Assembly (NCBI GenBank): GCA_902478545.1
Contig: CABSLA010000004.1
Coordinates: 1 to 64,000 of the forward strand
DNA: 64,000 bases
Reading direction: 5' to 3'
Origin: an uncultured Collinsella sp.
GTDB lineage: Bacteria > Actinomycetota > Coriobacteriia > Coriobacteriales > Coriobacteriaceae
Position numbers and translations under genes: made by a program. Positions 18,262 through 26,783 of the stretch are shown one piece after another (the first letter of the stretch is position 1; each line of letters begins with the position of its first letter). The notes beneath the pieces were generated by a model. That model was not told the origin of the DNA. It made no database searches and saw only the letters and a program-made list of their open reading frames with translations.

Positions 18262-21200
18262 ATGGCGCAGGGGACGTTTGTGCAGGCGCTCCGGAAAGAG
18301 GCGGCGCTGAGCGGCACCTTTATGAAGGGCCGCTCGCTCATGCTCAACGGCGCCGTGCTGTCGATCGAGGACAGCGGCTCGCGCTTCTCCAAAAACGTGA
18401 CGGTTGAGGGCTCAGTGCGCGGCTCGCGCGGTGACCTGTACAAGACGCACGTGGCGCTCGACATGGACGAGCACGAGGTGATCGACTACGACTGCGATTG
18501 CCCCGCTGCCTATCGCTACCCCGGCATGTGCAAGCACGCCATCGCCACGGCGCTGGCGTACCTGGACGCCAGCGGCATTGAGCCCGTTGAGGGGCTGCGC
18601 ACGCCGGTTCGCACGTTTACGGCGGCGCCCAAGCAAGCCGTGCGTCCCGCGTCCGCAGCACCGGCGGTCAACCCTAACTTTCCCTTCCCGGCGCCCGTCC
18701 CCACGAGCCCGAGCCTCATGAAGGCGCTCTCCGATCTTTCGGACGCTCGCATGGATGAGTTGGCGGGCATGCGCCGCAAGCTCGCCGGCACTGTTGACCC
18801 CGATGCCCCCAAGGCGGTGTTGGAGCCCTCGCTGGTGCCGTACTACAATCCGCTGTTTGCCGACCGCTTTAGCTGGGCGCTCGAGCTTCGCATCCGCTGC
18901 GGCTCGGTGTCCTACGTGGTCAAGGACATCGACGGCATGGCCGCCGCTTACGTGCGCGGCGGCACGTTCTCGTACGGCAAAAAGCTTACATTCCTCCATG
19001 CGCCCGAGGCCTTCGACGAGGTTTCGGTGCGCCTACTCGACCTTGTTGTGGCAACGGTTGTGTATCTGAGCGACATCACAAGTTCGCGTTCGGCGTCGTA
19101 CGATTTTGCACGCAGCGGCTTTGTCGCCGAGCGCCAGCTGCCGCTGTCCGAGCATGACATCGTATACATGCTGGACCTGCTGCGTGGCCGGACCATTTCC
19201 TTTGAGCCCGCCTGGTCGCGGGGAACGACGACGCATCGTTCCTACGAGGTTGCGGTTGAGTTATCGCCGGTGGGGGAAGACGAGGCCTCGGCGAAACAAC
19301 CGCCGCTCCTTGCCGCCAAAATCGCGCCGGCGGCCGGTGGCAGCTATGACCTGCGCCTGCCGGCCGATACGTACTGCTTTGTCGCAGGCGACGCAGCCTA
19401 TCTGGTCGACACGCACCGCGCGCGCCGCGCCGATGCAGCGTTTGCCCAGCATGCCGCACCGTTTCTGTCGCGTCTGCTGCCTTGTCGCACGCCGGTCCAT
19501 ATCGCCGCCGAACAGGTGGGCGAATTCTGCCGCATGGCACTGCCCGTGCTGCGCGAATACACTGGCCTCACCGCTCCCGCCGTGCTCGACACCGTGGCGC
19601 CCGAGCCGAGCTTTGCCATGGCAATCGGTGTCGATGACGGGCTTGTGACCTGCAAGATTACGGTTTCCTACGGCGACTGGTCGGCAGACCTCTTTAGTCT
19701 GGGCGCTCCGGGCAGCCCCTTCGAAGAGCAGCGCCCGGGCGTGCCGCCCCGCGACGAGGTGGCGGAGTTTCGCGTTATGGACACGGCGGCTCTGTACTTC
19801 GATTTCTACGAGGGCGGTCTGGCGTTTGAGGAGCGCGATGACGAGAGCTTGTTCTGCCTGCTGACCGAGGGCCTATCCGCCCTGTCCAAGCTTGGTGAGG
19901 TCATGCTCAGCGACCGTCTGCGCCAGATTTCGGTCCGCCCCGCGCCCAAGCTTTCGGTGCGTGCGACCGTCAAGAGTAACCTGCTCGACGTCGAACTGAG
20001 CGCGAGCGGGCTTTCGGCGGCAGACCTTGCCATCTATCTGGACTCCTACAAGCGTCACCAGACGTTTGCGCGCCTTACGTCCGGCGACATCATTCGCCTG
20101 GACGAGGGCGCCCGAGCCGCGTTTGGCCTCGCCGAGGATCTGGGCGTCGATGCCGTCGACCTGCTCGACGGCGTGTTGCTTCCCGCATCGAGCACCCTGT
20201 TCGTCGATAGCATGCTCGCGCGCACGCCCGCGCTCGAGGCCGATCGCGACGCTGCGTTCCGCCGTACCGTCGAGCGTCTGGATACGCTCGGCAAGATGGA
20301 CTTTACGGTGCCCGCCACGCTCAAGGCCACGCTTCGAGGCTACCAGGTCGATGGCTACCAGTGGCTCGGCTCGCTCGAGCACCTGGGTCTCGGCGGCATT
20401 TTGGCCGACGATATGGGCCTGGGCAAAACGCTGCAGATGATCGCACATATCCTGGCGCGTGTGGAAGCGGGGGACATTAAGCCCACGCTCGTGGTATGCC
20501 CCGCGTCGCTCGTGTACAACTGGACCGCCGAGCTGGAGCGCTTTGCCCCGTCGCTCGATGTGTGCGCCATCGTGGGTGCCAAGGCGCAGCGCCGCGTGCA
20601 GATAGCCGGCGCTGACGAGCATAACGTGGTCGTGACGTCGTATGACCTCATGCGCCGCGATATCGACGAGTATGCCGAGCAGGACTTTGCCCGTGTGGTG
20701 CTCGACGAGGCCCAGTACATTAAAAACCCGCTCACGCAGGTGGCGCGCGCCGCAAAGCGCCTGCCTGCCGGCGTGCGCTTTGCCCTGACGGGCACGCCCA
20801 TCGAAAACCGCCTATCCGAGCTCTGGAGCATCTTCGACTTTTTAATGCCGGGCCTGCTCGGCACGCGCGAGTCGTTTGCCAAGCGCTTCGAAAGCCCGGT
20901 CGAGCATGCCGAGGGCGACAGTGCCGCTCGCCTGCAGGCGCTCGTGTCGCCGTTTGTGCTGCGCCGTGTCAAGGAGGACGTGGTGGCCGACCTGCCCGAG
21001 AAGATCGAGGATACGGTCATGGCGCAGCTCACCGGCGAGCAGCGCAAGCTCTACCTGGCCAACCAGGACCGCATCGCCCAGCAGGTGCAGCACCGCGAGT
21101 CATCCGAGTTTAAGAAAGACAAGCTCAAGGTGCTCGCTGAGCTCACCAAGCTGCGCCAGATCTGCTGCGACCCGCGTCTACACTACGAGGATTACAAGGC

Positions 21201-21726
21201 GGGGAGCGCCAAACTCGATACGTGCATGGAGCTCGTGCACGGCGCGCTCGACGGCGGGCATCGCATCCTGTTGTTCAGCCAGTTTACGGGTATGCTCGAT
21301 ATCATCGGTAAGCGCTTGGCCAAGGAGGACATCGCCTTCCTTAAGCTCACGGGCGCTTCGTCTAAGGAGAGCCGCGCCAAGATGGTCGCGCAGTTCCAAG
21401 CGGGCGAGGTTCCGGTCTTTTTGATTTCGCTCAAGGCGGGTGGCGTGGGCCTTAACCTGACGGCTGCCGACGTGGTCATTCACTACGACCCGTGGTGGAA
21501 CGTGGCGGCGCAGGACCAAGCGACTGACCGTGCACACCGTATTGGCCAGCAACATGCCGTGACCGTGTACAAGCTCATCGCCAAGGACACGATCGAGGAA
21601 CGCATTATGCAGATGCAGGAGTCCAAGCGCGACCTGGTCAACAGCGTGCTCGGCGGCGACGGCATCTCTTCGGCGCTATTTACCCGCGAGGACGTTCTGG
21701 CGCTGCTCGGCGGCGACGGGCGCTAG
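18262..21726 (+). CDS. SWIM zinc-finger SNF2-family helicase
   Basis: A 1154-residue Swi2/Snf2 ATPase. A SWIM motif (YDCDCPAAYRYPGMCKH, CxC...CxH) sits near residue 80. A long low-similarity middle part follows, then the motor: ADDMGLGKT (I), DEAQYIKN (II), LTGTPIENRLSELWSI (III), GGVGLNLT (V) and ATDRAHRIGQ (VI). Family members translocate on duplex DNA and remodel protein-DNA complexes; the bacterial role is unclear. The ATG at 18262 is favoured by GGAGGAAG just upstream over an in-frame ATG at 18232. It lies close behind dnaE and may be cotranscribed. Confidence 0.9.
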   Translation: MAQGTFVQALRKEAALSGTFMKGRSLMLNGAVLSIEDSGSRFSKNVTVEGSVRGSRGDLYKTHVALDMDEHEVIDYDCDCPAAYRYPGMCKHAIATALAYLDASGIEPVEGLRTPVRTFTAAPKQAVRPASAAPAVNPNFPFPAPVPTSPSLMKALSDLSDARMDELAGMRRKLAGTVDPDAPKAVLEPSLVPYYNPLFADRFSWALELRIRCGSVSYVVKDIDGMAAAYVRGGTFSYGKKLTFLHAPEAFDEVSVRLLDLVVATVVYLSDITSSRSASYDFARSGFVAERQLPLSEHDIVYMLDLLRGRTISFEPAWSRGTTTHRSYEVAVELSPVGEDEASAKQPPLLAAKIAPAAGGSYDLRLPADTYCFVAGDAAYLVDTHRARRADAAFAQHAAPFLSRLLPCRTPVHIAAEQVGEFCRMALPVLREYTGLTAPAVLDTVAPEPSFAMAIGVDDGLVTCKITVSYGDWSADLFSLGAPGSPFEEQRPGVPPRDEVAEFRVMDTAALYFDFYEGGLAFEERDDESLFCLLTEGLSALSKLGEVMLSDRLRQISVRPAPKLSVRATVKSNLLDVELSASGLSAADLAIYLDSYKRHQTFARLTSGDIIRLDEGARAAFGLAEDLGVDAVDLLDGVLLPASSTLFVDSMLARTPALEADRDAAFRRTVERLDTLGKMDFTVPATLKATLRGYQVDGYQWLGSLEHLGLGGILADDMGLGKTLQMIAHILARVEAGDIKPTLVVCPASLVYNWTAELERFAPSLDVCAIVGAKAQRRVQIAGADEHNVVVTSYDLMRRDIDEYAEQDFARVVLDEAQYIKNPLTQVARAAKRLPAGVRFALTGTPIENRLSELWSIFDFLMPGLLGTRESFAKRFESPVEHAEGDSAARLQALVSPFVLRRVKEDVVADLPEKIEDTVMAQLTGEQRKLYLANQDRIAQQVQHRESSEFKKDKLKVLAELTKLRQICCDPRLHYEDYKAGSAKLDTCMELVHGALDGGHRILLFSQFTGMLDIIGKRLAKEDIAFLKLTGASSKESRAKMVAQFQAGEVPVFLISLKAGGVGLNLTAADVVIHYDPWWNVAAQDQATDRAHRIGQQHAVTVYKLIAKDTIEERIMQMQESKRDLVNSVLGGDGISSALFTREDVLALLGGDGR

Positions 21727-21827
21727 CCTCGCTCGTTATGTGTTCATTTGCGATGTCGTGGATGGTTCGTTTGCCTTTGGGCATAAGAACCATCGAGAAC
21801 ATTGGCACATCAGCAAAGGAGAACATC

Positions 21828-22190
21828 ATGGCGAAATTCTTTAAGGACCCCAATGGCAAGCTCGTTGCCGCCCTTGGCAACGACGTTGCAACCCCTGCCG
21901 GCTGCACGGAGCTGACCGCGAACACCGAGGATGCGGCGCACGAGAAGCACGTGCCGGTCGTCGAGAGCGAGCGTGACGGTCACGTGATCCGCGCACGCGT
22001 GGGCTCGGTCGAGCACCCCAGCCTGCCCGAGCACTACATTGAGTGGATCGCCCTTGAGGCCGAGGGCCGCTTGGAGATCCATTACCTTGAGCCCGGCATG
22101 AAGTCCGCGACGTTTTTTGCCGGCGGTTCCAAGACTGGCACCGTCTATGCCTATTGCAACCTGCACGGGCTGTGGTCCGCGACGTTCTAG
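21828..22190 (+). CDS. Superoxide reductase (desulfoferrodoxin, 1Fe type)
   Basis: A 120-residue protein that reduces superoxide to peroxide in anaerobes. The catalytic centre II ligands are present: His in HEKHVP, VEHPS and EHYIEW, then Cys and His in YCNLHGLW. The N-terminal desulforedoxin domain with its four cysteines is missing, so this is a neelaredoxin-like 1Fe enzyme with a short N-terminal extension. AAAGGAGA precedes the ATG at 21828. The electron donor (rubredoxin) is not encoded nearby. Confidence 0.92.
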   Translation: MAKFFKDPNGKLVAALGNDVATPAGCTELTANTEDAAHEKHVPVVESERDGHVIRARVGSVEHPSLPEHYIEWIALEAEGRLEIHYLEPGMKSATFFAGGSKTGTVYAYCNLHGLWSATF

Positions 22191-22235
22191 GAGCGTGCCC
22201 CCGCTCGGGGTATCATAGCTAGCATATGCACATGC

Positions 22236-22269
22236 AAGCGCCGACTGCATCTTGCGGCCGGCGCTTTTA
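22236..22269 (+). terminator. Terminator after superoxide reductase
   Basis: The arms AGCGCCG (22237-22243) and CGGCGCT (22259-22265) are followed by TTTT. Confidence 0.75.
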
Positions 22270-22307
22270 CTACGACAACGACGGTTTACGACGGAAAGGG
22301 CTGAGCC

Positions 22308-24293
22308 ATGAAGCTCGCACTTGCACAGATCGATATGCGCCTGGGTGATATTGAGGGTATCTGCGGCCGCATCGAGGATCAGGCGCGCCTGGCCCACGAG
22401 CGCGGTGCGCGTGTGCTGTGCGTGCCGGCTCCGCTCTTTATGGGAACCCTGCCCGGCGGCCTGGTGGGCGCTGCCGACTTCGAGCACGATATGCTTGCCG
22501 GTCTGACCGGCGTTGCCGAACGCATCCAAGAGCTCGACATGATCTGCATCGTGCCCGCGGCGGTTTCGTTTGAGGGACAGCCCCTGCTCGACTATATGAT
22601 GCTCAAGGACGGTCGCGTGGTGCCCGCCCGCGCGAGCATTGCCCTGCAACGCGGCGAGAACAACGACGCGCGTTGGGCGCCGCCGGTGTTCGACGTGGAC
22701 GGCGTGCGCATCGCCGTGATTTTTGACTTGGACCGCGAGCTCGAGATGTTGCCGACCGGCGTCGACCTCATCGCGTATTTCCAATTCAACGCGTTTGACA
22801 TGACCGACCGCGAGACTGCCGCCATTGCCGCCGTTCGCAGCGGCGCCTACCGCAAGATCGCATCCAAGCGCAGCGTGTGGTTTGCCTGCATGGCGCCGGT
22901 CGGCGCCTATGACGAGTCGGTGTATACCGGCGGTTCGTTTGTGCTCGACGACTGCGGTCGCGTGGTGGCCCAGGCGCCGTGTTTTGAGGAGAGCCTGCTG
23001 GTTCAGGAGATTCAACGCGGCGTGATGCTCGATGCCTTGGAAGACCACGAGCTGCCCGAGTTTCGTTCCGAGGAGTGGCTGTGGCGGGCGCTGGTGCTCG
23101 CCGTGCGCGACAACGCCCGCGCCCGCGGTGCGTCGCGTGCTGTTGTGGCACTCGAGGGTGACTTGCCGTCGTCTTTGCTGGCGGCGCTGGCCGTCGACGC
23201 TCTGGGCCCGCGCAATGTGATTGGCCTGGTGCTGGGGCGCAACCGTATCTTTACGCCAGCGCAGGAAGAGGCCGAGGCTGCCCGCTGTGCCGCCGTCCGC
23301 GCCATTGCCGAGCGTTTGCACATTCGCACCGTCGAGCGCGATGCACCGGATGCGGCGCGTGTGCTCGATCGCGACGTGTCGGCGGGCGATGCCGAGCGCC
23401 TGCGTTCGCGCACGCTGGGCCTCATGCTGGAGGACACGGCACTCGAGCTGGGTGCGATGGCGCTGAGCCCGCTGTCCAAAACCGAGTACGCGCTGGCGGC
23501 GCCGGCGCTTTGCGGCGGCTACCAGGGCGACTTTGCGCCCTTTGGCGATGTGTACCTGTCGACGCTTGAGTTTGTGGCGCGTGTGCGCAATCGCACGTCT
23601 GCCGTGGTGCCCCAAGAGCTCGTGACGCTCAACGCGGTGGAAGATTGTATGGAGCGCGTGCTGGCGCAAGCGCTCTCGACGCTCGACGGTCCGGTCGATA
23701 TGCTCGACCGCGCGGCACAGCTGCTTGGCGGGCTTGAGCCGGGTGAGGTCGATGGCGCGCTCGAGGCGCATGTGGACCGCAATCGATCTTTCGACGACAT
23801 CCCGATGGCCGCTGGCAAACCTGAGGCCTGCTCGCTGCTGCTGATGCTCGTTCGACAGGGTGAGGCTGCCCGCCGCATGTTGCCGACGGCACCGATCGTC
23901 TCGGCACGTTCGTTTGTTGAGCGCTCCTGGCCCTACATGCTTGCGTGGTCCGATCTGGGACTCAGCGGTAAAGAGCGCGTGACGGTCGATTCGTTGGCGC
24001 GTGCCGAGGTGCGCCGTTTTGCTGACGAGGATACGAGCGAGCGCGTGCGAAACGAGATGATGGGCGTGCTGAGCGAGCTACTGGGTATTTCGCCCGAGCA
24101 GATGGAGGAGCTGCGCTCTGAGGACGGTCAGCGTCGTTTGCACGAGGGAATGAAAAAGTTCGAGGGCGAGGTTCAGGACGCCATCGATAAGATGATGGGC
24201 GGTCAGGGCGGCTCGCAAGGTAGTCCCCAGGGTGGCCCGATGCCGCATCCGCCGGTGGATCCGAGGCAGTTTCCCTTTTTCTCGCAGAACTAA
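22308..24293 (+). CDS. Glutamine-dependent NAD synthetase homologue, apparently non-catalytic
   Basis: A 661-residue protein with the two-domain layout of NadE: an N-terminal nitrilase-like amidase (about 1-240) and a C-terminal NAD synthetase (about 255-590). Homology is clear from LAALAVDALGPRNVIG, KTEYAL and FAPFGDVY. Yet the active sites look lost. The amidase Glu (PELALTG block) is Ala41 in VPAPLFMG, the Lys region is changed, and the catalytic Cys (usually ICEDIW) is Phe139. The synthetase P-loop SGGxDS reads EGDLPSS at 283-289. The last 70 residues are an extra helix plus a Gly/Gln/Pro-rich tail. I read it as a pseudoenzyme or a reassigned paralogue. The reading frame is intact and its codon use is normal, so it is probably expressed. 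Confidence 0.75.
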   Translation: MKLALAQIDMRLGDIEGICGRIEDQARLAHERGARVLCVPAPLFMGTLPGGLVGAADFEHDMLAGLTGVAERIQELDMICIVPAAVSFEGQPLLDYMMLKDGRVVPARASIALQRGENNDARWAPPVFDVDGVRIAVIFDLDRELEMLPTGVDLIAYFQFNAFDMTDRETAAIAAVRSGAYRKIASKRSVWFACMAPVGAYDESVYTGGSFVLDDCGRVVAQAPCFEESLLVQEIQRGVMLDALEDHELPEFRSEEWLWRALVLAVRDNARARGASRAVVALEGDLPSSLLAALAVDALGPRNVIGLVLGRNRIFTPAQEEAEAARCAAVRAIAERLHIRTVERDAPDAARVLDRDVSAGDAERLRSRTLGLMLEDTALELGAMALSPLSKTEYALAAPALCGGYQGDFAPFGDVYLSTLEFVARVRNRTSAVVPQELVTLNAVEDCMERVLAQALSTLDGPVDMLDRAAQLLGGLEPGEVDGALEAHVDRNRSFDDIPMAAGKPEACSLLLMLVRQGEAARRMLPTAPIVSARSFVERSWPYMLAWSDLGLSGKERVTVDSLARAEVRRFADEDTSERVRNEMMGVLSELLGISPEQMEELRSEDGQRRLHEGMKKFEGEVQDAIDKMMGGQGGSQGSPQGGPMPHPPVDPRQFPFFSQN

Positions 24294-24361
24294 ACTGGGG
24301 ATGGGATTTGCTCCCAACCCTGATACTTCAACTAAGCATCTTGACCCCGTTGTGTTATTCT

Positions 24362-24375
24362 AGAACAGACGTTCG
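24362..24375 (+). promoter_or_regulatory. LexA (SOS) box upstream of ruvCAB
   Basis: AGAACAGACGTTCG contains GAAC-N4-GTTC, matching the Bacillus/actinobacterial LexA operator CGAACNNNNGTTCG at 13 of 14 positions if the Ns are ignored. It lies about 57 nt before ruvC and close to a possible -35 TTGACC (24341-24346). Confidence 0.7.
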
Positions 24376-24430
24376 TGAATGATGCGCGGGGCCTTGTCTT
24401 GCGCTGTGCTTGTGGCGAGGGGAGGTTGGC

Positions 24431-24952
24431 TTGGTTATCTTGGGCATTGACCCCGGTTTGGCTCATACGGGTTGGGGGATTATCGAGGAGCGGCGTGGCG
24501 AGGTTCGCTGCCGTGCCTACGGTTGCATCGAGACCAGCGCGGGCAGCCCGCTCGCGGTGCGCCTCTCGCATATCGCCCATGACCTTAAGGACGTCGTCGA
24601 GCGTTATCGACCCGACACAGCTGCTGTCGAGAGCATCTACTTTGGTGCCAACGTTCGTTCGGCCATCCCCACGGCGCATGCCCGCGGTGCTGCGCTTGTG
24701 GCGCTTTCGGAATGCGCGCTCGAGATTGGCGAATACACGCCCATGCAGATCAAGCAGGCTGTGGTGGGCACCGGCGCCGCGGACAAGCGGCAGGTCGCCT
24801 ACATGGTACGCACGCTAACGCAGCTCGACCACGACCCGCATCCCGACCATGCCGCCGATGCCCTGGCTTGCGCCATCTGCCACGTAAACCTCAGCCGCAC
24901 CCGCGCCCTTACCGGCGGCGAGTTCTATCAACAGAGAGGAACCGGATACTGA
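24431..24952 (+). CDS. ruvC: Holliday junction resolvase RuvC
   Basis: A 173-residue RNase H-fold nuclease that cuts Holliday junctions. The catalytic acidic residues are in GIDPGLAHTGWG, VESIYFG and the C-terminal HAADALACAICH. The start is set at TTG 24431, giving the usual N-terminus (L/M)VILGIDPG, with GGGGAGG five bases upstream; a GTG at 24410 would add seven atypical residues. The stop codon shares a base with the ruvA ATG (TGATG), so translation is coupled. Confidence 0.93.
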   Translation: MVILGIDPGLAHTGWGIIEERRGEVRCRAYGCIETSAGSPLAVRLSHIAHDLKDVVERYRPDTAAVESIYFGANVRSAIPTAHARGAALVALSECALEIGEYTPMQIKQAVVGTGAADKRQVAYMVRTLTQLDHDPHPDHAADALACAICHVNLSRTRALTGGEFYQQRGTGY

Positions 24953-25572
24953 TGATTTCCCAGCTCCACGGAACGCTTGTCGAGGCCACGATGAGTTCTG
25001 CTGTCGTCGATGTGTCGGGCGTTGGCTTTGAGCTCGGCATCTCGGGCAGCACTGCGGCCACGTTGCCGACGCCCGGCGGCGAGGTCCGCCTCTACACGCG
25101 TATGCAGGTGCGCGAGGACGCCATGACACTTTTCGGTTTTTCCTCAAAGGATGAGCGCACGATGTTCGACCGGCTCGTGTCCGTCTCGGGCGTTGGTCCG
25201 CGCTTGGCGCTCGCCGTGCTTTCCACCTATACCGTGGGGCAGCTGTATTCGCTGGTGATGGCCGAGGACGACAAGGGCATGGCCAAGGTACCCGGTGTGG
25301 GCAAAAAGACAGCTCAGCGCCTGATCCTGGAACTCAAGAGCACCTTTGCCAAGGATAAGGGCTTTGTGCCGGTCGACGTGATTCCCGGACAGGTTGCGAT
25401 GCCCGTGCCCGCTGCCGCTCCCTCGGCGATCGATGATGCCCGTGCGGCACTCCTTTCCATGGGCTTTAGCCCGCAGGAGACCTATGTTGCCCTGAGCGGG
25501 TATGATGGGCAGAATATGCGTGTCGAGGATCTGCTCGGCGCGGCGCTTAAGCGACTCGGAATGGATGCGTGA
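24952..25572 (+). CDS. ruvA: Holliday junction helicase subunit RuvA
   Basis: A 206-residue tetrameric protein that holds the four-way junction. The N-terminal OB-fold starts MISQLHGTLVE. Two helix-hairpin-helix motifs (VSGVGPRLAL and VPGVGKKTAQRLILELK) follow, then a linker and the C-terminal domain III (ARAALLSMGFSPQE) that contacts RuvB. It overlaps ruvC and ruvB by one base each (TGATG at both ends). Confidence 0.96.
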   Translation: MISQLHGTLVEATMSSAVVDVSGVGFELGISGSTAATLPTPGGEVRLYTRMQVREDAMTLFGFSSKDERTMFDRLVSVSGVGPRLALAVLSTYTVGQLYSLVMAEDDKGMAKVPGVGKKTAQRLILELKSTFAKDKGFVPVDVIPGQVAMPVPAAAPSAIDDARAALLSMGFSPQETYVALSGYDGQNMRVEDLLGAALKRLGMDA

Positions 25573-26639
25573 TGTGGGAAGCCGATGACTCTCAGGACTT
25601 GTGGGCGACGCCCGGTAACTCGCCGGCGGCATCCATGGCGCACGGCGAGCGCATGGTGGGCTCGGAGCTGACGGCCGAGGATCTCGATGTCGACCGCACT
25701 TTGCGCCCTCAGCGCCTGGACGATTACTGCGGCCAGGAGCACATCAAGCAGAGCCTGCGCGTGTTGATCGAAGCGGCGCAGAGCCGTGGCGAGACGCTCG
25801 ACCACGTGATTTTCTCGGGTCCTCCGGGCCTGGGCAAGACCACGCTGGCCACCGTTATCGCCAACGAGCTGGGCGCTCAGATCAAGACCACGAGTGGCCC
25901 TGCCATCGCGCGCACGGGCGACCTGGCGGCCATCCTTACTAACTTGCAGCCGGGCGATGTGCTGTTTATCGACGAGATCCACCGCCTCAACCGTTCGGTC
26001 GAGGAGGTCCTGTACCCCGCGATGGAGGACTTTGCCCTCGATATCGTGATTGGCAAGGGTCCGGCGGCGCGCTCGATTCGCCTGGATATCCCCAAGTTTA
26101 CGCTGGTGGCGGCAACGACCCGCTCAGGCATGTTGACCGGCCCGTTGCGCGACCGCTTTGGCATTTCATATCGCCTGGATTACTACACGGTCGAGGAGCT
26201 CGCGCAGATTGTGACGCGCTCGGCGACTATCCTGGGCGTGACGATCGATCATCCCAGTGCACTCGAGATCGGCTCGCGTTCGCGCGGTACGCCACGTCTT
26301 GCCAACCGCCTGCTCAAGCGCGTGCGCGACTATGCACAGGTGCGCGGCAACGGTCCCATTGAGCTCGATATCTGCCGTCAGGCGCTCGAGTTCTTCGAGA
26401 TCGACGAGCTCGGTCTGGACTGGATGGATATTCGTATCTTGGAGACGCTTGCCAAGACGTTCTCCGGTCGTGCCGTGGGACTTACGACCCTTGCCAGCGC
26501 GGTGGGCGAGGACCCGGGCACGCTCGAGGATGTCTATGAGCCCTATTTGCTGCAGTGCGGATTGATGATTCGTACGCCGCAGGGCCGTCAGGCAACCCTC
26601 CGCACCTTTGAGCACCTGGGGATTGAACCTACCGTTTAG
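25572..26639 (+). CDS. ruvB: Holliday junction helicase ATPase RuvB
   Basis: A 355-residue AAA+ motor for branch migration. Visible motifs are Walker A GPPGLGKTT, Walker B FIDEIHRL, sensor 1 in ATTRSG, the arginine-finger region GPLRDRFG and the C-terminal winged helix. The N-terminal 30 residues before LRPQRLDDYCGQ are family-variable. ATG 25572 overlaps the ruvA stop; the GTG one codon earlier is the alternative. It completes the ruvC-ruvA-ruvB operon under a candidate LexA box. Confidence 0.97.
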   Translation: MWEADDSQDLWATPGNSPAASMAHGERMVGSELTAEDLDVDRTLRPQRLDDYCGQEHIKQSLRVLIEAAQSRGETLDHVIFSGPPGLGKTTLATVIANELGAQIKTTSGPAIARTGDLAAILTNLQPGDVLFIDEIHRLNRSVEEVLYPAMEDFALDIVIGKGPAARSIRLDIPKFTLVAATTRSGMLTGPLRDRFGISYRLDYYTVEELAQIVTRSATILGVTIDHPSALEIGSRSRGTPRLANRLLKRVRDYAQVRGNGPIELDICRQALEFFEIDELGLDWMDIRILETLAKTFSGRAVGLTTLASAVGEDPGTLEDVYEPYLLQCGLMIRTPQGRQATLRTFEHLGIEPTV

Positions 26640-26783
26640 GGCGTTTTGTTTTGGCGGGCTGTTGGACTATCGCTGGGCATCGGGTAAACATATCGCCGTT
26701 CATCGGTTATGGGCGTTTTACTATTGCGCGCCCGTGCTATGCTGAATTGGTCTTTTTCTCATTCGGTAACGAAAGGACCGCCC

